Shown piece after piece: positions 24,901 through 36,900 of a stretch of 64,000 nt of DNA. Source of the stretch: Vesta saturnalis (lineage: Eukaryota > Arthropoda > Insecta > Coleoptera > Lampyridae); contig JARFJB010000821.1 of the NCBI GenBank assembly GCA_036346205.1, positions 2,162,222 to 2,226,221 on the forward strand. The letters run 5' to 3'. The translations under genes were made by a program, and so were the position numbers. The notes beneath the pieces are model-generated. The model did not search any database. It saw only the letters and a program-made list of their open reading frames with translations, and had not been told where the DNA came from. Positions within the stretch are counted from its first letter, which is position 1. Each line of letters begins with the position of its first letter.

Positions 24901-27900
24901 GTTCGTCACAAGGAAGGGATTGAGACAGGGATGCCTATTGACCCCAAACCTGTTCTCGGTATATACGGGAGATGTGGAGGAAACATTAAGAGGGCAGCAG
25001 ATAGAAGGGTTGGTGGGAGAGAAACTGAAGGTGTGGTCGTTGGCATACGCAGACGATATAGTATTGTTGGCCAAGGAGGAAAAAGAGATGAAGTGGGAAG
25101 ATATATGAAAAGAAAGAAACTGGAAATAAACACAACGAAAACAAAGATACTGGTATTCAGAAAGGGAGGGGGAGAAGGAAAATGGAAATGGAAATTGAGG
25201 GAGGAGGAGGACAATAAGGATAGGGAACATATAAAGGAAAGAGTGAGAAAAGGAAATACACTCCCACTGAGGAGTGTGGTGGAAAGGCTGTTTGGAATGA
25301 CTTAGGGAAAAGAAAGCTGCTATTTGATAAGCTAATAAAAAGTATGGTGCTCGTTGCGGCAGAGGTGTGGGGGTGGAAGGAGCAAAAAGAGGTGGAAGGG
25401 CTACAAGAAAAATATTGGAAATGGGAATGTAAAATATTATAGGGATGCTGGAAAGAGATAAAGGAAGGGAGAGAAGGATATTATAAAAGAAATGGTTATG
25501 AGAGAAAAGAGGTAGAGACATTAAGGGAACAGGAAGGTAGGGTGAGAGAGGGCATAATAAGAAGAGACAGGGATGTACAAAAGCTAGAAAAATGGGAAAA
25601 AATTACACAAGCAAAGTACAAGGTATAGAAATATTAAAGGAGAAGGGATACCAGAATATGTGAAATGAATAGGGAAAAAAGCTAAGAAAAGAATGATAGC
25701 GACGTTCAGATGTGGTAATGAAGAGCTGGTAAACAAGTATCAGAGAAAAGAGGAACAAAGAAATTGTGACATATCATAAGAGTGTAGGGAGTTAAGGGAG
25801 GATGACAGGAGTGTAGAAGAAATACTAGAGGAGCAGAGTGGATGGAACAAACTTGGAAAAGGAGAAAACAGAGGGGACAGAAAGGAAATCACAGACAATG
25901 TGATGTAGTATGATGTAGTAGAAATAGATAGTGTAAAATTAGAATACATTGCAATATTGTAAAATAAGCAAATAAAGATAAGCTAGTAGTAGTACTTACT
26001 TTTTGTTCTCCACAATGTTATGATTGCTTGATAATCTATAAGATAAAACATTGCGCAGATCACAACAGCTGCCAGTGTTGCTTTAGGAATGTAGAAAAAT
26101 GTCTCTGTTAGAAAACCTAAGGCGAGAAGTACCATAATGCTTACAACCAAGCCAGCTAAAGTTGTTTGAACACCAGATGCATTATTTACCGCAGTCCTTG
26201 TAAATGAGCCAGTCACTGGCATAGATCGAAGGAAAGATCCACTAAGATTGCACAATCCCAGTGCAATCATTTCTTGAGTTGCGTCTATTGTTTTTCCTTT
26301 TGCTAAAAATCAGATTTTAAATTAAACGGGATACATGAATATACGATTGACATACAAAAAGCCTTTGCAATAGCAATGTGCTCCAAAATGGCAATGAGTG
26401 GAACAAAAGCAACGCTGCTTTCATATTGTTTAATCATGTCGATAAAGCTGTAGGTTCGATTGTTGAATTCCGTACTAAATGGTGGTAATTGGATAGTTGG
26501 TAGACCGTGACCAATATCTCCTGCATTAACGATAAGTAAAAAATGACCAACAATAGTCTAAGTTTAAATTTACCGGTTAAAACAAAAGGAGATTCTCCAT
26601 CGAATAAAAGCCATGCAAGGAAAGTGCCAATGATGACAACAATAGCATTCCGTGCAATTGAACATAGCCATATTACTTTGCCTAAGATATTTTGAGCTAA
26701 TGACCAATCGGGACGGCTTTTTCGACTTCCATAAACAACCAGTACCTGTAAGTAATAGAAATGTCCTTTAATAGGTAGTTACGATTTGATTATTTAGTTC
26801 AGTTTGTAATAGATATATGAAATTATGTAAAATTTTTCCATAGCGGAATAAGTCAAAAGTAACCGAAGAAGTATGGAAAAGGGAGGGCCTTACCTGTATA
26901 TATAGTTAGGAACCAACAGAGCAATATCTCTTTGATTAGTATTAAGGCGGAATGAATATCGAACGATCGATAAAGTATCAGTACATATAGTAGCCAAACA
27001 AGGCCATGGCTCAACTGTACATAATTAAGTATAATTATTTAAATTGAACTAAATATTTTAATTACACACTTTTATCAATCCTTTCCATTCTACTCGCAAA
27101 TTATCCAATAATTATGAATGAAACTTAAGAAAGAATTCTAAACCAACGTCGTGTTGAAACCCTTAAAGTATTTAAAACAACACAATTTTTTTTTTTTTAC
27201 GGAAGAGTTTTATGTATACTTTACCTTTAACAAAATTAATGCGAAAATTGTAGAAATTCCTAACACTGAATCCCAAAGTCTTACTTCCCTAATGTGCTTA
27301 ACTACGTTTATCCACGCATCTAAAAACTCGTTCGCTTTACCAGGTAAGCCTAATAAACCTTTTATTTGAGAGGAAGCTATTTGGATGGCCGCCGCTGTTG
27401 TAAACCCAGCTATTACAGGATACGAGAAAAATTCAACCAGAAATCCTAAAATACATAATTTTTGTTAAGTTTTCTGATTGTTTTCCCATAAGGAGTATTT
27501 TATTTGAATTTGGTAATTACCTAAATGTAGTAGTCCAAGCATAAAAATAATACATCCAGATAAAAATGTGATAAGAACAGCCATATCTGGACCTAATTTA
27601 TCAATATGTGGTTGTACCATCAACGCCATGATAGCGGTCGGACCAATATTTACATCTTTACATGTTCCAAAAATAAAATAGACTACGGTATCAAATAAAC
27701 CTGAGTATAACCCATACTGTGGTGGTAGTCCAGCTACTATTGCATAAGCAATTGCTTGTGGAATTTCTGTCAAACCAACTGTAAAACCAGCTAGGATATC
27801 TTGAAATAGTATTCCAAATGTGTAACGAGGTAGCCAGGCAGTTACAGGTATTCTCCTATGTATAAAAGATTTCAAATTTCTTGGACGTACCGGTATTTCC

Positions 27901-30900
27901 GTATCTGAAAATAAAAATTCTTAAATTATATATTTACTAGACTAAACGCCAAATACGAAGACACCAAGCTGCGCGAAAAAAATCACGTGACCGTGTACTG
28001 TTCAACCGGAAAATATTATTTTTTTTAAGAAAAGTAAAAGTTACGTTTTGTACATTTTTTAGTTAATAACCTCTTAATTATGACGTTTATATTTTATAAT
28101 TAGGACAATTTAAACAAAAAAAACATTTATTTAAGGTCAGGTGGGGTAAGTGCGTCTTACACCCACAAAATTTTTGTATTTACTTATATCGGAAAATCCA
28201 TACACATACTATTGCTTTATGCACGTGGCAACACCGCGCACCAATGCGCGGCCGACTAGTTCACGTCAATTTCAAATGCTGACGGTTATTAGTCGGAACA
28301 GCTGTTTATACTTCCGTAATAAGTGCACAACATTTTCTACACGGCTTGTTGATCCAAGGTCTTTTTTAAGTTCTTTACATACACATATGTTCAAGGTAAG
28401 TGTAAGACATTATTACACTATGAATATACACGATTGTTTAAGTATTTTCGAATGCGGCTAGTTTACTAGAGGGGTTGCACTTACCCCACGAAAAAGGCGT
28501 CAAGGGGCAAGTGCGTCTTTATGGTAAGGGGCAAGTGCGTTCACTAAACGCACTTGCCCCAGCTGAGTGCAATGGCCCCACAATAAGTCTTCATGCTTCT
28601 TTGTATACCCAACATTGCTTAACTAATTTGTTGAAATCAGGTTTTTCTGATGCATCAAAAACTCATTAATATCTACCTATTTCAGATAAGTTTCTCAACA
28701 TGGTGCGAAATTATGTAAGGAAGAGCAATCGAGCCAAATCCTACACACAAGATGTGCTACAAAGAAGTTTTTGACGAAATACAAGCAGGAACCTTAACAA
28801 TAAAAGCAGCGAGTGAAATGCACAAAATTCCTTTAACAACCCTCAAAGATCACTTGAAAGGAAGAAGAGGCCAGAAAAGTTCTAGTTTTGGTCGAAAACC
28901 TGATATACCTGCAGAAATCGAAAAAGAAATTGCCGATGCCCTCTGCGCTATGGAAAAATGGGGTTTCGGATTTTCACGCAAGGAGGTTCTAGATCTTGTG
29001 GGAGAGTTCATTGTTGCGAGTGGAATTAAAACTAGATTCAAAAATGGTCGTCCGGGAAAAGACTGGTTTATAAATTTTAGGAAGCGACATCGGCTTTCTA
29101 TTAAAAAGCCACAGAGTGTAGAGATGGCAAGAAAGAAAGATTTAGACCCCTTCTTTATTCAAGATTACTTCAATCAACTAAAAACCCTTTTGACCGATTT
29201 AGATCTATTTGATAAACCAGACCAAATATTTAATTTAGACGAATCTAGTTTTTGCTCAGATCCATCGAAAACTAAAGTGGTAGGAAATATTGGAAAACTA
29301 TCGACTGGGACAGTAAGTGGACCAGGACGTGAAAACACAACGGTTTTGATGGCTTGTAGCGCTTCTGGCAAAAAACTTCCTCCTTTAATTATCTTTAAAG
29401 GAAAAGTGTATGGACCGAATGGGTTGTAAACGAAGGAACTGGTTATCAGGATACTGCATACGCAGCGACGAAAAAGGGGGGGGTGGAAACCGAAGTGTTC
29501 GCTAATTACTTCAAAAAAACATTCATTTCCAATATTGGCGACAAAAGACCAGCACTCCTAATTTATGACGGGCATTCGACCCATTTAACAATAGAAGTCG
29601 TCCAGATGGCCATCCAAGAGCAAATTACAATTCTGAAGTTGCCACCGCACTCATCTCATTTGTTGCAACCTCTAGATATATCCATGTTTCGCTCTCTCAA
29701 AATTTCTTGGGATGCCAAACTAGTAAAGTGGCAGAGAGAGCATGTAGGAATGAAAATTCCCAAGAAGATATTTTCCGAATTCATAGGTCAAGTGTGGCTG
29801 GAAACAACTGCAGAGATAATTAAAAGTGGCTTCAAAAAGGCTGGCACAATGCCTTTGGTAATAAGGTAATTCCTGAAGAGAAATACGACCCCAATTCGCT
29901 TGAAAGGTGGGAAAAGGAAGAGAAGGTTAATTCTAATAATGGTCTACTTAAGGAAAATTTAGAACAAGAATCCCTGTTGGAGCTCTCTGATGAAATGTCC
30001 CTTAGTGTCATTGAAAATATATCCGAAGCTGGGAATGTCCCCAGTCTCAGTCCAAAACCATCCACAAGTAAGGAAACGGAAAAAAAATCATATGAGTTCA
30101 TTCTTTTAAAGGGTATTAAAAGAAGTAGCATTGAACATCAGATCACTAAAAAATCAAAAAGAAAAGTCTGTGATGGTGCAGAAGTTATAACCAGTGCAGA
30201 GGTTTACGACGTCTGAAGGAAAAAGATGAAAAAAAATAGTACCGAAGAAAAAACACTCTGTAGAATAACAATCAACATCTATTGAAGACGAAGATGATCA
30301 AGTGATAGTTGAAAGCGAAGAACTGGACTCTAATTTGTTAGAGGAATTTGAAATTGAAGAAGATATAGAGACTGTCACTAAGCAAGTGAAAGAAGCGACT
30401 GTGAATGACTGGGTCTTGGTGAAATTTGCTGTTAGGAAGAGTGTAAAACACTTTGTGGGGCAGGTTTCCTCTATTGCAAACAATGCCTTTACAGTCAAAT
30501 TCACCAGAAAAAGCTCCTTTCTCAAGAAGAAATCTGTTTTGTATTTCCACCTGTTGATGACTACTCCGTTATTTTCGAAAGTGACATAATTTGTTTGTTA
30601 CTCAAGCCAAATATAGGGCGTAGAGGTGAAATAAGTTTCAATATATCATTTGATAATTACAATATACAATAAATATTATGTTCTTACATTTAGTAATGCC
30701 ATTTTGTTACGTTTCTTTGCGGTATTAAAAGTCTGTTTGAGTTAAATAAAGATGTTTGTCAAATAGACTTCAGAACTTTATTGACAAAAAAGTACATCCA
30801 GCCAAAACCACCGGTGATATTAATGGGAATTAAAGAGCAGCTGTTAAAGAAGTTTTAGTAAGTCGATCTTACCCCGACAAGTTGAACCGTTGCATTGAAT

Positions 30901-33900
30901 AGCCTCGAAAATTCAAAGATGCACTTGCCCTTTGTCAAGCGGCAAGTGCGTTTTTAGAAACGGTGAACGTTTCAAAATTTTCAGAAATTCAGTTTAAGAG
31001 ATTTATGTTTCCCTATTAGCAAAACTACCTTATTATATCCCCAGAAGTGTGATAAAAAATAGGCGTTGATTAAGAATAATGAACAAAACATTTATAGATT
31101 TATGAAGTGCTACTAATTAATTTTGGGGGTGCACTTACCCCACCTGACCTTAATTGTGAAATGTGAAATATAAGGTTATGTTACTTGTTCATAAATTTAC
31201 TCGGAAATGTTGTAATTCGCATTTTAATTATTCACCACAGTTCTAAGGGTAAATAATTCGTGTCTAAACAGTTTTTACTGCGATGATTATAAATAGGTGT
31301 AATAGAGGGGGTAGAGTTTTATCGAATTCAAATATTAGATAGTATGCAAGTTCAAATAAAGTTGAAGAAGTTATATAATTTGTTATGAGGAAAATATAGT
31401 ATACGAATATAAACAGATGGTTTTTATACAACAAAACAGGTTTTATGGGGTTTGCACAATGATGTTGTATTCATAAAAACATTGAGCTATGGCAGTAGCG
31501 TGTTAAAAAGGTCAACGCGATACATATTAGTGTGTTAAAGATAAATAAGAAATTTCACGTATAAATCAATACAATTAAGCAATTAAACACGTAACAGATA
31601 TTGATTACATGAAGTACAATAATCCTAATGTGTAGAACATGTATAATAATTGGTTCAATGCACAAAAACTCTGCGAACTATAAGAAGGGTTATGGTACAA
31701 AGACATTATGTTGGTAGATCATAGACTAAGTGTTTAAAAAGTGCTTAAGAAGTTAAAGTGCCTTAGAAACATATCTAAGAACATGAACACATGTGCAACG
31801 TGAAATTAACAATATAAATACAATAAAATATTGCACAATTACTCTACACTCATTTCTTCGTTATCATAATCTGATATAAAATCAGATTCATCCGTCTCTA
31901 CTCCTACGTATAATCAATTCCTCACAAACGACATCCATAATATGCTCTTTATTAATGTATTCCTCTTCAATTTCTTTAACATGACGGCACACTTCTTGCC
32001 AGTGGCTCTCCAAATCCATCGTACACTTTTCACGAGTTAGTTTTTCAACATCGGCTAATTTAAAAGTTGTGTTTCTTGATGCCACCCAAGCTTTTACAAT
32101 GGCCCATACTTTTTCTATTGGATTTAGCTCCGGGTGGTATGGAGGTAGTCGACATACAGAGTGACCATGTTTCGCAAATATAGCATCAATTGAATATTCC
32201 GTGTAGCTCGGTTTATTACATTTTATTAAATCGTACAGCTCCACTTTTGTTTGGGATTCATCATGTATGATTCCTCGTTCTTGTAACCAAGTTATCATTT
32301 CCATTTTTTTACTGCTAAAAGTTGGATGTTTAACTGCTAATGTGTTGTGATAACTTGCATTATCCATAACAATAACTGACTTTTCGAGCAAATTCGGTAA
32401 TAACTGGTGCGCAATCCATTGTTTATAATTAACCCATTCATGCCCAAAGTTGCGTTTTCGCAACAAATGTAACTAGTGTACATTCTTCCATCTGTTGAGC
32501 AGAAACCAAACAACAATCAATATAAATTCCAGAATTCGGTATGTTTATAGTTATCTTTAACTGGTCATAATAGTACGTGACTTAAGAAAGCACATGGGTA
32601 TTTATAATTTGAGAACGAAATTGTTGTTGTGATTTGGCTGCAAGTAGCTACGTGCTTTTGTGTATATAAATATAAAAATATTGAAAGTGTTCAAAGTGGG
32701 ATCGAAAAGGACTTGTTGAAATCTGTATATTAGGTGAGTGTTATATTATTTTTTTTATGATCGTGGTGTTTGTTTATTTATTAGTGTTGCGTTATCGCAA
32801 CACGGGGCAACTATGGGACATGTAGAGAATAAAGTAAATTCAAGTGTTTTATTATAGTTTTTTCGAAAATAGCCTATAAAAATTGCTTTTTTGCTGAAGG
32901 TTTCTCGTTTCTTTCTTATAGGGTTCGATATGTCCCAACTTCCTTCGTGTTCAAATTCCATTAGGACATCGAATCAAAATGTAGCGCATTCAAAAGTCCC
33001 ATATAAAGCCAGGACACACAAAATAATGACTATTCTTGAGGAATCAACAATGTTGCAGTCAGCTAGCAGTGCCAAAGTATATTTAGTCCCTCCTGACCCA
33101 CCCGAATTGACAGACGAAGATAGTGGTGACGAAGATTTTGGTGGAATTTTTGATAATTTGAGTAGGGCCCAGTTAGAGTCAGAGGCAGAAGCAGTTGTTG
33201 AATTATTTCAAGAAGATGCAATAAGGATTAACGAAGACAATATAAACTCTAGTGAAGAAAATCATCAAGAAATATTGGAAGATGTAACTGAAGAAGAAAT
33301 AAGTAATGACTCCCATTCAATTATTGAAGTCAAAACACAAGAAATTCCTCAGAGATTACCTTCAGCAAAAAAATCAGCTAAAATTACACGCACATGGATT
33401 CAAAGCGATTTACCTGTCGGTAACTTACTAAGTTCTCGCCTAATAGAAAAAAGAGCAGAATGGGATAGTTTTCGGCCTTCATTTTATTCACGTCCGTTTA
33501 CCCCCCTTCAAATATTTCAATTTTTTTTAGCGATGAACTTATAACCCACATTGTTAAAGAAACAGTGCTCTATGCATTCCAAAAAGGACACAAAATGGAA
33601 CTAGGAGTGGATGAGCTGAAAGCCTTTATAGGCATATTATTAGTTAGTGGATATAACGTATATATAACGTAAATGACAATCAAAAAATTGATCTCACAGA
33701 CAAAACGTACAAACTTCTTCCATACATAGAAATGCTAAAGAAGAATTTCTCTATACTATTTGGGATACAGAATCTAGTATAGATGAGGCCATGATCCCAT
33801 ATTATGGACGACATGGAATGAAGCAGCATATAAAGGGAAAGCCAATACGTTTCGGCTACAAGAGCTGGTGCTGGAACCTAAAATCTGGATACCTCATTGA

Positions 33901-36900
33901 CTTTCAAATTTATCAAGGTGCAAAAGGGAAAGAGAATAAATATAAAGCAAAGTTTGGTCTAGGTGGTAGTATAATTTTGCAGTTTGCCGATCTTATTCCT
34001 AAAATTTCGGACAAAGAATATATGCCTCATATTATATACGTAGACAATTATTTTACGGGTTTGAGAATAGTTGATCAGTTGACAGCCAACAGTATAGGTT
34101 ATGTTGGGACACTACGCTCAAATACGGTTGAAAAATGCCCACTATCCGAAGTAACAACAAAATCAGTGAGGGGCCAGCATGAAATATACTATGACACAAA
34201 AAATAAAGCCGTAGTATGTAAGTGGAATGACAATAATTTACTAACTATTGCTTCTAATTGTCAAGGAGTAACTCCAACCCATCAAGCAACTAGATATTCA
34301 TTTGCAGAAAATAAAAAAATTAAAGTTGTTCAACCAAACATGATTAAAAACTATAACGAAAATATGGGTGGAACAGATAGAATGGACCAAAATGTGGCTT
34401 ACTATCGAATAAGCTTTAGATCAAAAAAGTGGTACTGGCCTCTTTTTATTTGGGGCCTCGATTTTGCCGTGCAAAATTCTTGGCTGATATACCGGAAAAT
34501 GAGAAGCGAAGTCGCCGATCAACCGGGTATGGATTTATTAGAATTTAGAAGAAACATTGCTAAGGCATTACTGACTCGCTTTGGCACTCCACCATGTAGA
34601 CCAGGACCGGTGCAGTCGGTTCGCAGAAGAACCACAATAGATGCTCGTTATGTGGGTCATCTGATTGGTTCCCAGGAGAAAAGGACATGTGCTATGTGCC
34701 GTTCCACGACAATTAAAAAATGTATGAAATGTAACGTCGTTCTTCACGAAAAATGTTTTGTTCAATTTCATACAGCATAATTTGTACTACAGGATTAGTT
34801 GAATAAATAACAAGTTATTCTATTTTGTACCAACTTATTTGCCCGGTGTTGCGTTTTTGCAACAGTCATTTTTTCAAAAAAAATCCAATAGAATATTCAA
34901 AAAAGTCACATATTTCTTTATTTTATAACATTACCTCCAATATTTTGCAAAAATTCATAACTATTTACAAAAAAATAATTCTGGGCACTAATGGGTTAAT
35001 AAAGTTCATATCGTCGTGATAATCACCTGTTTTTGAGCCCGATTTAAAAACTAAGAGGACATTATTGATAAATCCCATTTCACCACCAGCATGTACTGTT
35101 ATAAGACGTTGACGTTTACTGATTGGACATTTTAAACCTTCGTTGCAATCATCTACCCAGGAATGTAGCGTTGTATGCGATATATGTATATATGTTTCAT
35201 CTGTATACACAATGGGTCGCCCTGCTCTTCGATACTTTGTTTTGCTAGTATATAAGCACAACGTAAATATCGTATATCGTATCGTTCCATTAAACATTTA
35301 CGATTGTCAACGGTTTTCGTCCATTTAAAACCTATTTTATTTAATAATCTTCTTAAAGACGTTTCCTTCCAAGAGAAACCAATGGATTCGTCATCTTTAA
35401 TAATATTATAGATAGCATTGACGGTTGGTCGTCCTTTTCCGTAACATGAAAATTGTGTACAATGCGTCGAATGACTTGGTCCCCACAATTATCGACAGAT
35501 GATCTTGGTGCGGTTTTCATTCTTTTATTAGAAGTCTTGAACGATTCTATTTCACCACGTTGAATTGCACTCCCTTCTCTAATAATTCTAACGACGGTAC
35601 TTTTAGATACTCCAGTTGCTTTCACAACGATATCAAGAACGTTAACTGTAAAGAAATGTAATCGTGAAAAAACTGACAGATGTTAATCGTACAATAATGG
35701 CATACCTTCATTCATATTTTTATGAAACTGATAAACATTCCAAATAATTTCGCGGGCATCTTGCGATAAGACACGCCGCTTCTTTGCTGGAATGTTTGAT
35801 GTACTATCAGACGATGTACTCGCATCACCCATTATAAACAACGAACTAAATCAATATATTATATTAATACATATTACTGTGGATTACAAATACAATTTAC
35901 TTGTAAATAAAAGGTGCTGAAACGGAAGGAGTTTTGAAAAAAACTGTTTACAATTGATAAAAACGTGCACGAAAATGAGGTTAGAAAACAATAAACAACA
36001 CTACATTTTGTGGACGGAACATAATATCTACTTCTCACTCATATCATTATTCCATTTCTTTTTAATGCAATGTTCGGTTTCTGCGCAGGTGTCTTCGTAT
36101 TTGGCGTTTGCTCTAGTTGTGATATTGTGTTAGCTGATTCGACTATGCAAAGTATTATTTAGAATTTCGAAACTTAAAAGATAATGTGTAGACATAATTC
36201 CGACAACAGCAATTTGATAACATTCACAATACGACAGAATATCAATGATGCTGCTCACCGTCATCATTGTTGTAACGGTGTAACGTTTTGTTGACAAAAT
36301 GATCATCGACAAGTTTGACTATTGATACTGTGAAGCATTGTTGAGTTTCCAACTGATGAGCTTGAGTTATATTCTAGCAAATATTTGGTTTTACAACACT
36401 TTCGATAGATGTCCGTATTGCTTTTTAAATATTATTGAATATAATATACTTATTTTCAAATAGTGTTAGTTATATGACTGCTTAGGACTGTAAAGTTTGT
36501 AAAATGGGATTAGATATGTAAGTATTAACTCTTAAGTCATAAAGCAACTTGTCAGTATGTTTAACAAGCAGACAAACCACAAAACAATGTGATAATTATG
36601 ATTATAAATTAATTAAGGGCAAATTAGTTTTTATAGTTTTATGGTTAATACAGACAACCTTCAACTTGGTACACATACTTAATCCTTTTATTTGCAAAAA
36701 ATCTCTTCCAGACAGAATCCTTTGAAAATTTTGTAAATAGTTCAAAAACCTTACGACTTAGACAAACAAAACTGTTCAATAAACTATCTTTTACTTGTAG
36801 TTTTTATGATATATGTAAAGGAAGTTTGTAAATTTCTAGTGTTTATGTAGGCAGTTCAACTTAACATTTGTTAATAATTCCAAGTAACGATAAGTAAACG

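Larger units (their letters stand above)
31839..35832 (-). pseudogene. Sailor-like (DD82E-spaced) transposase gene, split by a piggyBac insertion
   Basis: The ATG at 35832 opens MGDASTSSDSTSN and RRVLSQDAREIIWNVYQF. A 60-bp GT-AG intron at 35646-35705 joins it to the HTH (IVVKATGVSKSTVVRIIREG). After frameshifts near 35420 and 35240 come GFKWTKTVDNRK and IVYTDETYIH (first Asp). Another shift leads to VHAGGEMGFINNVLL, up to YHDDMNF. There piggyBac interrupts at TTAA; the frame resumes at 32428 with NYKQWIAHQLLPNL. VIVMDNASYHN and PYHPELNPIEKVW supply the second Asp and the Glu. I count 82 residues between them, which matches the DD82E hallmark of the Sailor group. A shift near 31895 precedes an acidic tail. 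It is non-functional. Confidence 0.82.

Noticed and set aside
24724..25521. 265-codon minus-strand open frame
   Set aside because: Also antisense to the LINE RT (YADD block on the plus strand); pyrimidine bias explains the lack of stops.
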